From Acinetobacter piscicola (GTDB lineage Bacteria; Pseudomonadota; Gammaproteobacteria; Pseudomonadales; Moraxellaceae): 64,000 nucleotides of DNA. Position numbers and translations under genes: made by a program. Each line of letters starts with the position of its first letter. Position 1 is the first letter of the stretch. The stretch is from NCBI RefSeq assembly GCF_002233755.1, contig NZ_NIFO01000001.1, positions 310,001-374,000 of the forward strand. Reading direction: 5' to 3'. The notes beneath the pieces are model-generated. The model did no database searches. It saw only the letters and a program-made list of their open reading frames with translations, and had not been told where the DNA came from. Below are positions 28,952-38,303 of this stretch, piece after piece.

Positions 28952-29659
28952 ATGCGTCAATTACAGTTGGATATAGAACCACAACTGGATGCCCGAATTA
29001 GTGATTTTTCTGGGCCAGGTTGGGGGCCTGTAATTGATGCTGTGCGTCAGCTTCATGCGGGTTTGATGAATCGCTTCTATATTTATGGTGGAGCAGGCAC
29101 AGGAAAAAGCCACTTACTTTCTGCAATTTGCGATTCATATTTAGAAATTGGTAAATCAGCAATTAAAGTATCTTTACTTGAGTTACTCGATGCACCGATT
29201 GAAGCGATTACTTCCTTAGAAAGTTATGATTTGGTTGCTTTGGATGATATAGAAGCCATTAGTGGTGTACCGCATTGGCAGAAAGCTGTTTTTCATTTAA
29301 TTAACAATAATAATGAAGGTGGTGGTCAACTGGTATTTTCATCACGTTTTGCACCAATCGAATTAAAACTCGAATTACCCGATTTACAATCACGTTTAAC
29401 GCAAGCAGTCAGTGTAAAAGTACCTAGCGGAAACTCATATGCAGACCGTCAATCACTTTTACATTCGGTACTCGAACGCAGGGGTGTACATTTTGACCCA
29501 CAAATAACGGAATATATGCTATTACATGGACCACATCAAACCAGTACACTGCTTCAGTCAGTTGAGCAATTAGAAAAGTTACTGAAGGGTGAGAAAACTA
29601 AATTATCTCATTCTACATTAAGACAAATCTATGCATTGATTGATGAATATAGACAATAG
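28952..29659 (+). CDS. hda: DnaA regulatory inactivator Hda
   Basis: A 235-residue AAA+ DnaA paralogue lacking the DNA-binding domain IV. With the DNA-loaded sliding clamp it stimulates DnaA-ATP hydrolysis and so limits re-initiation. The N-terminal MRQLQLDIEP contains the clamp-binding QLQLDIE-like motif (E. coli QLSLPL). Walker A is GGAGTGKSHLL, Walker B LVALDDIEAI and sensor 1 'LVFSSRFAP'. Genomic position after the AI-2E permease supports the call. Confidence 0.92.
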   Translation: MRQLQLDIEPQLDARISDFSGPGWGPVIDAVRQLHAGLMNRFYIYGGAGTGKSHLLSAICDSYLEIGKSAIKVSLLELLDAPIEAITSLESYDLVALDDIEAISGVPHWQKAVFHLINNNNEGGGQLVFSSRFAPIELKLELPDLQSRLTQAVSVKVPSGNSYADRQSLLHSVLERRGVHFDPQITEYMLLHGPHQTSTLLQSVEQLEKLLKGEKTKLSHSTLRQIYALIDEYRQ

Positions 29660-29728
29660 TGATAGAGGGTAGTCTTCGATTGTCTAGTAAGAAGTAAGCA
29701 CCAATACCTTGTCAAATCACGTTATCAT

Positions 29729-29750
29729 AAAATTCTTGAGAATTTTTTTT
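29729..29750 (+). terminator. Terminator after hda
   Basis: AAAATTC / GAATTTT stem with a TTGA loop, followed by a T-run, 70 bases past the hda stop. The stem is A+T rich. Confidence 0.65.
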
Positions 29751-29835
29751 AACTGTGACAAAGTACGCGAAAAGGATTTATGGCTAAGCTTTGCTGGCTA
29801 ATAAGAAATAATTAAAAGAAATTAAGGAGACTATA

Positions 29836-31644
29836 ATGCTCAAACGGGGCATAGGCTTAGGATTATTATGCATCAGTGGTCATGCATTTAGTGCAAATAT
29901 TACAGTAACAACAACAGAAGATGTTGTTAAAGCTGATGATCAGTGTTCATTAAGGGAAGCCATTGAATACATTAATCAGGGGATGCCAGAAGCAGGCTAC
30001 AATGGCTGTGGTGGCAAGGCAGCAAATGCTAGAATTCTTCTTGATGCCAATAAAGAATATGTGCTTAATCAGGAAGTTCACATTTCTAAAGATGTTGATT
30101 TTGCCTCCAACTACGAAACCAATGTCACTGATACTGAAAACGTCATTGGTAAGAAAAACGCGATTATTAAAATGGCGGGTAAAGGACGTTTATTCCGCAT
30201 TGAAAAAATCATAGATCCTGCAGCTACAACAGCACCACCCATGATCAAAGTGTCATTCACTGAAATTACGATGAAAGGCTGTGGTCAGTCAGTCTGTGCT
30301 GAACAGGGTGGTTTGATTTATAACAAAGAATTACTAAGCATTAGTAATGGGCAGTTGTTAAATGGTGTCGCGAAACAAGGTGGTGCAATTTATAACGCGG
30401 GTATTCATGAAGCCAATAAGAGTTTAAGTTTTGTTAGTTTGAATAACACTTTAATTAAAGGCAATAAAGCAGAAGAAGGTGGTGCAATTTATACCGAAAT
30501 TCCTGCCTATATCATTATGCAGTCGGTTATACGTGATAATGAAGCGACAGGAGCAACAGGTTCAGTCCTTGATACAAAGAATCAATTTTCAGAAGATGCA
30601 TTAAAAGCTTTGGGTAAAGAAGCGCCTTTTGGTGTGATTAACAGTACCATTTTCAGTAATAAAGGTTATGTTGCTAAAGTCTTCGATGCAATGCAAATCA
30701 ATAATGTCACCATGATTTTAAATAGCATGGGATTGATTTTAAATGCACCACAAAAGAAAGGTTATGTTGCGAATAGTATTCTTGCTAAAAATGGTACACA
30801 AGACTGTACGATTCAAGCAGGCGGCGAAGCAATGCAGGTCAGTAATAACCTTTATTCTTCAGGTTGTGAGGGTTTTCAAGCGACTGCATTGGGGAATACA
30901 CAATTAATCGCAGGAACAACGACAGAAGGTAAATGCGATTACAGTTCTAGTGGAATTTTATGTCCATTTTCTGAATCGCCAAAACTTGCATTAGGATATT
31001 TTTTACCTCGAATTTTGCCAAGCTATAATGCAATTACAGATTCACCGATTGTGAATCACGGCGTTTCTGTTCAAGATCAAGTTTTAGCTTGTTCTACTGC
31101 TGATCAACGTGGAAAAGCGCGTGATCGTAATCCTGAATTGTGTGACCGTGGTGCAATAGAGTTGGTAATTGATACTTCTAATGTGACTACAGTTGGTAAG
31201 GATATTCTTTACGATCAAACAGCTAATTTTTCAATCGCAGATCAATTGCAAGATGGTGAATTAGTTAGTGCTGAACAATGTAAGAAAATTTTCAACCGTG
31301 ATGTAGATGACAATGGTAAACCTTGGCAAATTGGGTGTTTGAAAATCATTCAAACCAATACACCTTCAAAAGGAACCATGACGATTAACCAAGATGGTGA
31401 TGTGGTTTATACGCCAAATAATCATTGGCAAGGTTCAGATGAATTTAAAATTAACGTGGTCACATCTACAACCAGTTTTAATAAATCTGATAATCCTTAC
31501 ATCACAATACCTGCACGAATTGTACAAAGAAAACCTGATGATTTTAAAAACGATAAAGTGAAAACTTCTGGCGGCAGTTTTGGATTCTTATCACTTATTG
31601 GATTGGTTGGACTGGTCGGTTATCGACGCATAAAATATAAGTAA
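29836..31644 (+). CDS. CSLREA-domain secreted protein with GlyGly-CTERM tail (rhombotarget-like)
   Basis: A 602-residue exported protein. It has a signal peptide (LKRGIGLGLLCISGHAFSA), then the CSLREA motif near residue 38 (DDQCSLREAIEYIN). Beta-helix-like stretches with repeated GGAIY follow (about 185 and 216), then a choice-anchor-type 'CSTADQRGKARD...CDRGAIEL' (about 415-440) and a cadherin-like 'SKGTMTINQDGDVVYTPN'. The C-terminus is a GlyGly-CTERM signal: GG, a hydrophobic span and YRRIKYK. By family knowledge such tails are recognised by rhombosortase and the cargo goes out by type II secretion. GGAGA precedes the ATG by seven bases. The gene is paired with a paralogue 11 bases downstream. 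Confidence 0.85.
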   Translation: MLKRGIGLGLLCISGHAFSANITVTTTEDVVKADDQCSLREAIEYINQGMPEAGYNGCGGKAANARILLDANKEYVLNQEVHISKDVDFASNYETNVTDTENVIGKKNAIIKMAGKGRLFRIEKIIDPAATTAPPMIKVSFTEITMKGCGQSVCAEQGGLIYNKELLSISNGQLLNGVAKQGGAIYNAGIHEANKSLSFVSLNNTLIKGNKAEEGGAIYTEIPAYIIMQSVIRDNEATGATGSVLDTKNQFSEDALKALGKEAPFGVINSTIFSNKGYVAKVFDAMQINNVTMILNSMGLILNAPQKKGYVANSILAKNGTQDCTIQAGGEAMQVSNNLYSSGCEGFQATALGNTQLIAGTTTEGKCDYSSSGILCPFSESPKLALGYFLPRILPSYNAITDSPIVNHGVSVQDQVLACSTADQRGKARDRNPELCDRGAIELVIDTSNVTTVGKDILYDQTANFSIADQLQDGELVSAEQCKKIFNRDVDDNGKPWQIGCLKIIQTNTPSKGTMTINQDGDVVYTPNNHWQGSDEFKINVVTSTTSFNKSDNPYITIPARIVQRKPDDFKNDKVKTSGGSFGFLSLIGLVGLVGYRRIKYK

Positions 31645-31655
31645 AGGGATTGGAC

Positions 31656-34091
31656 ATGAAAAATTATAAAAAAGGACTTTTGACGCTTACTATATTGTCT
31701 GCAATGTCACTTATGGCAGCAGAAGATCGCACAATTTACGTGACGACTTTTGCAGATGAAGATGGTGAAAATCTTGATAAATGTTCTTTGAGAGAAGCTT
31801 TAAAAGCAGCGTCTACACACAAAGCATATGGTGGTTGTGTTGCAGGACAGGTGTATGCAAGTGTGCCTAATGTCATTCAACTCGAAGCTGGGACGTATTT
31901 ATTAAGCAAAGAATTACAACCAAATTCTGACGTTGCAATTTGGGGTAAAGAATCTGCTGATTATTCACGTCCAAGTGTGCTGACCAATAGTTACCCAGCA
32001 CCTTTACCATTAAAAACAACCATTTCGGGTCAAGGTAAAGTTCGTATTTTTAATACGATCTATGACAATAAACCGAGCTTAACTTTAAATAATTTAATTT
32101 TGACAGATGGTTCAAGTTCAAGTGATACAAATAATGATGTCGGTGGGGCAATTTATGCAGGTGGTACATTAAACTTAAATAATGTCTCTATTCTCAATGC
32201 GAAAGCAAAAATGGGTGGAGCAATTTATTTAAATGATGTGACCAGCGCATTGACAGTTACATACGGTCTATTTCAAGCCAATCAAGCTGAGCAAGGTAGT
32301 GTGCTTGGTATGTCTTGTTCTGATAATTTAAAGTTTACGACACGTAATATTGCAATCAGTTCAGCAAGTTTTGTCAATAATGGTTCAGCAACGAGTACGA
32401 GCGTCTTTAATTTTTGTGGACAGCCAACGACCACTTTGACTGCCAATACGATCACGAATAATACAGCGAATCCTAATAATGGCAGTATTATCCAGTTTAG
32501 TGCTACGACACCGCAAGGCAAAGTCAATTTTAGTGATGCTTCAAGTTTAGCTTTGCAAAGCAATACTATTGTCAAAAATAATGCTTGGGCAACGTTGTTA
32601 TATGGAAATTATGGTGCTAAAGCACTTGTGAATAATGTCTTGGCATATAACACAGGCAAGTCTTGTCGCTATGCCGATGGGGATGTGTCTAAGGTTGAAG
32701 ACTCAGGTATGATCTTGAGTTATAACGCTTTAACCCTGACTGCTGGAAATGACCAATGTGAAGTTGCAGAAGCTGTAACCAAAGATAATAAAGATCATAC
32801 CTTTGATGTCAGTCAAATTAATTTCTCAACGATTCTAACTGAGTTACAAACACCAAGTGAATCGACCAACTTTATGCCTATGTATTTCCCTAAAGACTTA
32901 GGTACAGATAAAGACTTAGTCGATGTAGGGTATGTAGGCTGTAGTACTGCGGATCAGCGTGGTGTAACACGTGTGATTGCGGTGAACTCAAATGGTGCAA
33001 ATGAACAAGCAAACTCGTGTGATCTAGGTTCAACCGAGTTGCTTCGTTTAACTGCAAATAATGTCAGTGCGACCAATACCTCTGTAGTGACCGCATTACA
33101 AACCTATCAAAATGAATTAGATACTTATACTAAACTGGTTGAAGATAAAGCTACGAAAGCAGATTATCTTCCGTTTTATAAAATTCAGGTAGATAAATAT
33201 AGTAATTTAATCAAATACACAAAATCAGATCAAAAGTATCGCACTATTTTTGTTGACCCTTATGCGACAAGTTTACCAGCGGAAATCGTGACAAAAGATG
33301 CAAATGGTAATGATGTAAGAACAGTTAAACATTTAAGCTCAGACAATTATGAGGTGATTGTTAAACCGCTTGGTCTGGGTGTATTAGACAACAAGGGATT
33401 ATTTGTTGGGAAAGAAGATCCAAAGCTTCATTGTGAATGGAATGCGAATCTCAATAAAATTATGATGTGGCGTACAAGTGATAATGTGACGCCATCAGGT
33501 GAAAATGAATTCTGTAGCTATCAACTGAAGCTAAAAGGTGCAAACCCTGAAATTGTATCATCGGCATATATTATTGCGAGTTATGTCAATATTGCCCCAG
33601 TTGCAAAAGACACTACTTTGAATATTGCTTACGGTTCAACCAATGCATTGGATGTGGATTTATTACAATATGCAAATGATGATGGTGACGGTAATGTCAG
33701 TGCTTTGACAGAGAAACCCAATAAACCAAAATTCTATGTCAATGCAAAAGGTGAAGAATTACCAATTCGTATCGCTGCAAACCTTGATCCTGTTGTGATC
33801 ACGGCAGATCGTAGTGGACCATGTCCAGGTGAGGATAGTAAATATACCTGCTATGGTGGGAAACTACATGTTCAGTTGAGAAATACATTAGACCCATTTA
33901 GCTATAAGTTTAGTTATTATGTCTATGATGCAGATGGCTTGATTTCTAATGCAGCGACTGTAAAACTTGAAAACTCAGGTACTGCACCTGGTAGTACACG
34001 TGTTAGTGGTGGCGGTGCATTGGGTTGGTTAAGCCTAGTCGGTTTAATGGGTTTGACAGGTTATCGTCGTTATAAAATGAAGCAGAAATAA
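31656..34091 (+). CDS. CSLREA-domain secreted protein with GlyGly-CTERM tail, larger paralogue
   Basis: An 811-residue paralogue of the preceding gene in the same operon. Signal peptide ends near MSLMAAEDRT. CSLREA appears as 'LDKCSLREALKAAS' at about residue 45. Beta-helix repeats (GGAIYAGG, GGAIYLND) follow, then 'CSTADQRGVTR...CDLGSTELL' (about 425-465). A longer central region has a coiled segment, and there is a late 'YKFSYYVYDADGLISNA' cadherin-like domain. The C-terminus is the GlyGly-CTERM type: GGGALG, a hydrophobic span, YRRYKMKQK. The ATG at 31656 has AAAGGGA seven bases upstream. Likely surface-exposed or released; no enzyme motif is visible. One of the two may correspond to the Acinetobacter protein named rhombotarget A. 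Confidence 0.85.
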   Translation: MKNYKKGLLTLTILSAMSLMAAEDRTIYVTTFADEDGENLDKCSLREALKAASTHKAYGGCVAGQVYASVPNVIQLEAGTYLLSKELQPNSDVAIWGKESADYSRPSVLTNSYPAPLPLKTTISGQGKVRIFNTIYDNKPSLTLNNLILTDGSSSSDTNNDVGGAIYAGGTLNLNNVSILNAKAKMGGAIYLNDVTSALTVTYGLFQANQAEQGSVLGMSCSDNLKFTTRNIAISSASFVNNGSATSTSVFNFCGQPTTTLTANTITNNTANPNNGSIIQFSATTPQGKVNFSDASSLALQSNTIVKNNAWATLLYGNYGAKALVNNVLAYNTGKSCRYADGDVSKVEDSGMILSYNALTLTAGNDQCEVAEAVTKDNKDHTFDVSQINFSTILTELQTPSESTNFMPMYFPKDLGTDKDLVDVGYVGCSTADQRGVTRVIAVNSNGANEQANSCDLGSTELLRLTANNVSATNTSVVTALQTYQNELDTYTKLVEDKATKADYLPFYKIQVDKYSNLIKYTKSDQKYRTIFVDPYATSLPAEIVTKDANGNDVRTVKHLSSDNYEVIVKPLGLGVLDNKGLFVGKEDPKLHCEWNANLNKIMMWRTSDNVTPSGENEFCSYQLKLKGANPEIVSSAYIIASYVNIAPVAKDTTLNIAYGSTNALDVDLLQYANDDGDGNVSALTEKPNKPKFYVNAKGEELPIRIAANLDPVVITADRSGPCPGEDSKYTCYGGKLHVQLRNTLDPFSYKFSYYVYDADGLISNAATVKLENSGTAPGSTRVSGGGALGWLSLVGLMGLTGYRRYKMKQK

Positions 34092-34115
34092 GATTATACG
34101 ATTAGATTGTTTGTT

Positions 34116-34147
34116 AAAAGCCAGTTTTTAGAAGCTGGCTTTTTTAT
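34116..34147 (+). terminator. Terminator of the CSLREA operon
   Basis: AGCCAG / CTGGCT stem extended by A:T pairs, with seven Ts after it, directly downstream of the second CSLREA gene. Confidence 0.88.
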
Positions 34148-34278
34148 CTGTATATTTTTTGCTATTTATATAGGATTCATAGGCAATTTATATTATAAGT
34201 TTAAGGAAGCATTGTTTTATTTAAAGCGTTGCGTAAATCATTGAAAAATTTTGGATAAATACTTCATTTTAGACCGAT

Positions 34279-35061
34279 ATGAAACAATTTAAAGTCCTGA
34301 CTCCTATTGAGCAAATTCCTTGTAGTTCTGAAGAGTTGCTTTCAATTAAACGTAATGATTTGATTCCTTTACTGGATAATCAGACACGTATGAATATGTA
34401 CGCAGATCAACTTATTCAAGCGCAATCAGTTTTATTAAATAGTATCGATCCAAATTTGACTCAGAAATTAAGCTTGGTGATTAGCCGAATTATTGAGCAA
34501 TTGTCTGCTTCTAAGAAAAAGTTAAATCAACGGAAATTTAATACGCTACAAAAATGGTTAGGCTTAGATTTAGAGTTTAGCGCTGGCCAAGTGAAGTATT
34601 TGCATGATTTAGAAAGTTTGATTGACGAAGCCAAAAGATTGAGTCAACGTTTACAGATCGAAATTCAAAAATCAGAATCACGATTTCAACAGGCCAGTGG
34701 TTTACGTGAACAAATGGCAAAATATATTCGTGCAGCGCAAGAGTTCTTATACGAATATCCTGATTTTGTACAAAACAGACATCCTTTAGATAATTTTTCA
34801 GATAGATTATCCAAAAAGATTAATACCTTACAGACTTTACAGTCGAGTAATGACATTGCACTTGCACAAATGCAATTGACTCAACAACTTTCATTATCCT
34901 TACTTGATCGTTTTAATGAGGCGCAGCAAGTGCTGATTCCAGCTTGGCAATATCATGTGAAACAGAGTAGTGCACAGCATTCTTTTACGGCAACGGATGA
35001 TCTCGATAAAAGTCGTGATAAATTAATTCAATCATTAAAGAAATCATTAGAAAATAAATAG
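34279..35061 (+). CDS. Short TelA-like coiled-coil protein
   Basis: A 260-residue soluble, helical protein. The central part (about 90-160: KWLGLD...VKYLHDLESLIDEAKRL, then MAKYIRAAQEFLYEYP) follows the TelA/KlaA pattern of a basic helix, a long coiled coil and a conserved 'L..YI.A'. A later 'LIPAWQYHVKQ' matches the 'LPAWKNQIS' of its neighbour. It lacks the N-terminal region and the long C-terminal helices of full TelA. TelA proteins are linked to tellurite and other stress resistance, but the mechanism is unknown. It is first of a three-gene set with nine bases to the next gene. Confidence 0.65.
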   Translation: MKQFKVLTPIEQIPCSSEELLSIKRNDLIPLLDNQTRMNMYADQLIQAQSVLLNSIDPNLTQKLSLVISRIIEQLSASKKKLNQRKFNTLQKWLGLDLEFSAGQVKYLHDLESLIDEAKRLSQRLQIEIQKSESRFQQASGLREQMAKYIRAAQEFLYEYPDFVQNRHPLDNFSDRLSKKINTLQTLQSSNDIALAQMQLTQQLSLSLLDRFNEAQQVLIPAWQYHVKQSSAQHSFTATDDLDKSRDKLIQSLKKSLENK

Positions 35062-35070
35062 GGCACATTT

Positions 35071-36195
35071 ATGAACGAATCAAATCATCAACCACCCATT
35101 GAGTCAAATTCGAGCTTAGAATTACAAAAGTTTGAACAACTGAATCTGAAAGAAATTGGTTTAAACAATGACGATTTTAATGAGGTTGTAAATGCGCATA
35201 AAGATTTAGCCAATATTAATCATGCAGCTGTTGCTGAATATGGTAAGAATATTGCCACGAAAACATCAACCTATACCGATGAATTGTTGAACTTGGTTAA
35301 AAATAAAGACTTAGATGTAACGGGTCAAAAACTGAATGAGGTTGTACAAGTTGCTCAGCAACTGAATACTTCAAGTATTCTAAATAAGTCTAAAAGTTCA
35401 GGCTTTATTGGTGGAATTTTAAATAAATTCAAAGGTGCAAAACAAAGCTTTGATCAACATTTCAACACCACCAAAGAGCAAATTGATAGCTTGGTTAAAG
35501 AAATTGAAGGTTCACAAACTGGGCTAAAAGCTCGTGTTGACACTTTGGATCGGATGTTTAATGGTGTGCAAGAAGAGTATCGTCAACTCGGTATTTATAT
35601 TGCTGCTGGAAGAATTAAACAAGAAGAAGTACAACATGAAATTGCGACTTTATCTGCACTAGAGCAAGATCAGAAAACAACACAACGTGTGTATGATCTG
35701 AACCATTTAGCAAATAATTTAGAAAAGCGTGTTAGTGATTTGCAGGTATTACAACAATCTGCAATGCAAACTTTACCGATGATTCGTATTATTCAATCCA
35801 ATAATATGATGTTAGTAGATAAATTTTATGCGATAAAAAACATTACTTTACCTGCATGGAAAAACCAAATTAGCTTAGCCATTTCTTTAAATGAGCAAAG
35901 AAATAGTGTGCAACTTGCCAATACAATAGATGATGCAACCAATGAACTATTGAAACGAAATGCAGATTTATTGCATCAAAACTCAGTCGATACAGCGAAA
36001 GCCAATCAACGCTCAGTGATTGATATTGAAACACTTGAACATGTTCAAAACACCCTCATTAAGACTGTAAATGATGTGATTCAGATTCAGAAAGAAGGCA
36101 TGCAAAAGCGTGAAGAAGCATCTACACGAATTAAGGCATTGCAAAATAATTTACAGCAATTGGTGATCAATTCGAGTACAAATAAATCATCATAA
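35071..36195 (+). CDS. TelA-family protein (toxic anion resistance)
   Basis: A 374-residue helical protein of the TelA family (PF05816). The pattern is clear: an N-terminal acidic region, 'GFIGGILNKFKGAKQSFDQHF', 'RVDTLDRMFNGVQEEYRQLGIYIAAGRIKQEE', then 'LQQSAMQTLPMIRIIQSNNMMLVDKFYAI..ITLPAWKNQISLAISLNEQ' and a long C-terminal coiled coil. Family members accompany tellurite resistance or envelope-stress loci and have no proven biochemical activity. It sits between a short TelA-like protein and a membrane protein, in one transcription unit, with GGGCAC near the start. Confidence 0.88.
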   Translation: MNESNHQPPIESNSSLELQKFEQLNLKEIGLNNDDFNEVVNAHKDLANINHAAVAEYGKNIATKTSTYTDELLNLVKNKDLDVTGQKLNEVVQVAQQLNTSSILNKSKSSGFIGGILNKFKGAKQSFDQHFNTTKEQIDSLVKEIEGSQTGLKARVDTLDRMFNGVQEEYRQLGIYIAAGRIKQEEVQHEIATLSALEQDQKTTQRVYDLNHLANNLEKRVSDLQVLQQSAMQTLPMIRIIQSNNMMLVDKFYAIKNITLPAWKNQISLAISLNEQRNSVQLANTIDDATNELLKRNADLLHQNSVDTAKANQRSVIDIETLEHVQNTLIKTVNDVIQIQKEGMQKREEASTRIKALQNNLQQLVINSSTNKSS

Positions 36196-36249
36196 AAGTT
36201 GTTTTTATTTGCACATCATCTTTGATCCATTTTTAAATAGGTATTGTGA

Positions 36250-37185
36250 TTGAACCAAACATTGAATCAAACAACGAAATATCCTTTAGATGCTCAGCAT
36301 TTACAACAAGGTCTGACGCTTTTAAAAAGGCGTCAGAATAGATTGTCTGTGTTAGCTTTATTATCAAGCACTCTAGGAATTGTAGGTTTAATCACTGTAT
36401 TTATGCAGCAAAGCATTGTGTTTGGTTTATTTGGATTGAGCTTAGATATTCACCAAATGCATATCCCTTATGCAGTCGATGAGCAATTGAGAGCATTTCT
36501 TCATCAACCTGATTATTTCATGAATGCATTTTCATGGTTTGGGTGGTTGATTTTAAAGGTCATCGTGTCGTTTATTGGTGCATTTGTTATTGTCAGTATT
36601 TTAAAAAAGTTTAAATATTTTTTATTTAAATTTCAGTCTTTTGTACTCAAATTCGTGACATGGATACTTGCTTTTGTCGTGCTTTGGTCTGCAATGACCT
36701 ATGTTCAGTATGATTTAAAAGATGATGAAGAAAGTGAAATGGCCTCTTTTATTCAGTATGAGCAAAATATTCAACAGAGTGAAATTTATGCCTATCTACA
36801 GCAAGCCGATACGCCAGACCCTGTAAAACATTATTTATTGGTACAAACAGCGTTGATGCATAAACCCGAGGACAAAACCGTTGCTAAAGTTTATGCGGAA
36901 AAGCTTTTAAATGATGAAAAAACAGATCGTCGTTTTCAAGAATATGGTTTTAAACCTGAACAGATTTGGGCGATTCAACATCAAGTCTATGGACATTCGG
37001 TTTCTAATATTGCGAAAACTGTAGATCCACAAATAGGTAAAGCGACATTCTTGTCGAATATTGCTCAAAATATTTTATGGGTGATTACAGCGATTAGCTT
37101 TGTGATAAGTATATTGATTTACTTTCTTGCGAGCCGAATTAAACAACGTCTCATTCGAATTGTTCAGCAAATTTTTCATCATTAA
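36250..37185 (+). CDS. Four-span membrane protein of the TelA operon, unknown function
   Basis: A 311-residue inner-membrane protein I cannot assign to a family. It has spans near residues 35-55, 95-117, 130-150 and 275-295. A soluble loop of about 120 residues between spans three and four begins DLKDDEESEMAS. The C-terminus is basic. The start is a TTG (36250) with AGGT upstream; no ATG fits before residue 50. It follows the TelA gene by 54 bases, which suggests it is the membrane partner of the two TelA-like proteins. Confidence 0.65.
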   Translation: MNQTLNQTTKYPLDAQHLQQGLTLLKRRQNRLSVLALLSSTLGIVGLITVFMQQSIVFGLFGLSLDIHQMHIPYAVDEQLRAFLHQPDYFMNAFSWFGWLILKVIVSFIGAFVIVSILKKFKYFLFKFQSFVLKFVTWILAFVVLWSAMTYVQYDLKDDEESEMASFIQYEQNIQQSEIYAYLQQADTPDPVKHYLLVQTALMHKPEDKTVAKVYAEKLLNDEKTDRRFQEYGFKPEQIWAIQHQVYGHSVSNIAKTVDPQIGKATFLSNIAQNILWVITAISFVISILIYFLASRIKQRLIRIVQQIFHH

Positions 37186-37201
37186 TACAATAAAATTAAA
37201 T

Positions 37202-37238
37202 AAGCACGCTATCTATTTTTGAGAAGAGTAGCGTGCTT
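37202..37238. terminator. Hairpin between the TelA operon and the FrnE-like gene
   Basis: AAGCACGCTA / TAGCGTGCTT perfect 10-bp stem, 17-base loop, between two converging genes. Read leftward it is followed by ATTTAATTTTATT. Confidence 0.65.
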
Positions 37239-37269
37239 GAAATCATTGTTTATTTCAGTACTTTAAAAT

Positions 37270-37890
37270 TTAAGCAACACTTCTAGCATCTTCGAGTAAA
37301 AGTTGTTTTAACTCCAAAGTATCAAAAGTCTTGTCCCAAATTTCCCCATCTACAATATAGAATGGAGTTGGGTGCTTATCAAAACTATTTACATAACGCG
37401 TGATTTCAGCCTGTCTATCACTGATTTCTTTATGCTGAATTGAGCGTAAAACTTTGTTGCCGTCAAGCCCCATTCCTTCGATGATGTCTTTTAGCACCTC
37501 GTGATTTGCAATATCTTTACCATGTGCAAATAGCGCATGGAAAATAGCTTGGGCGAGAGCATATTGATCGAAGGTATTGTCGAGTGCCAAAATAGCTTGA
37601 TGAGCAAGACGACTATTTGGCATACGTTTCATATGCGCAATATCGACAGTTAAGTCTTGGCTATAGGCTGCAAACTTCGCCATATCTAATTTTCGATCGG
37701 CTTCTTTTGTGCCATATTTTTCGGTTAGATATTGATAAACATTTAATCCTTCTTCAGGAATTTCTGGCAAAACTTGGACCGGTAATAATTCGATTTTTTT
37801 CGCAGTCGGTTGATTCCAATGTTGTTTCAATTTTTCGAAAGCAACATAACTCATTGGATAGACAATATCGAATACAAACTCAATTTTCAT
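37270..37890 (-). CDS. DsbA/FrnE-like thioredoxin-fold protein without cysteines
   Basis: A 206-residue cytoplasmic protein with the DsbA/2-hydroxychromene-2-carboxylate isomerase layout: an opening strand 'KIEFVFDIVYPMSYVAFEKLKQHW', a helical insertion (about 60-165) and the cis-Pro region 'HPTPFYIVDGEIW' before the last helix. In FrnE-type oxidoreductases the first motif reads D-x-x-C-P-W-C-Y-x-G. Here both cysteines are replaced (YPMS), and the whole protein contains no Cys. It therefore cannot do thiol-disulfide exchange, and may act as an isomerase or glutathione transferase (kappa-like) or as a binding protein. It is monocistronic. Confidence 0.72.
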   Translation of the reverse strand: MKIEFVFDIVYPMSYVAFEKLKQHWNQPTAKKIELLPVQVLPEIPEEGLNVYQYLTEKYGTKEADRKLDMAKFAAYSQDLTVDIAHMKRMPNSRLAHQAILALDNTFDQYALAQAIFHALFAHGKDIANHEVLKDIIEGMGLDGNKVLRSIQHKEISDRQAEITRYVNSFDKHPTPFYIVDGEIWDKTFDTLELKQLLLEDARSVA

Positions 37891-38303
37891 TGTTTTACCT
37901 CACTCTATATACATCTATAAATACATTTGTTTTGATTAAGGACAAGAAACTGTGGTTAATCGTAGATAAAATATTTCATAGATTTAGCTTAAAACTTTGT
38001 ATGAAGTCCGCGCATGATTTTTTGTGCAATGATGGTCGCAAATTTATTATTTTTTATTGATGATTAATCGAATTTTAAGGTTGTAGTAAACTGGAAGTTT
38101 CATTGAAATTATAAAAATTGATCCAATTCTGAGTGTTACTGAAAAGATTGAACTTTGAAAGTAGAGCGTTAGAATAGAGGGGGTTAAAATCCTTCAAACT
38201 AAAAAACCGATTGTTTTTATGAAAACAAACTGTTTTATCTATTTTTTAAATTGCCGTACTATACACTTAATAAATGAAATTAACTCCTTTGGAGATGTAA
38301 GCC
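37891..38303. other. Upstream region of ahpF
   Basis: About 410 gene-free bases between the divergent FrnE-like gene and ahpF. TATACA at 38260-38265 is a likely -10 box and GGAGATG lies before the ahpF start. No clear OxyR site could be identified by eye. Confidence 0.5.

Noticed and set aside
37617..38060. Long rightward frame opposite the FrnE-like gene
   Set aside because: It overlaps a well-formed gene on the other strand and its composition is that of an antisense shadow.
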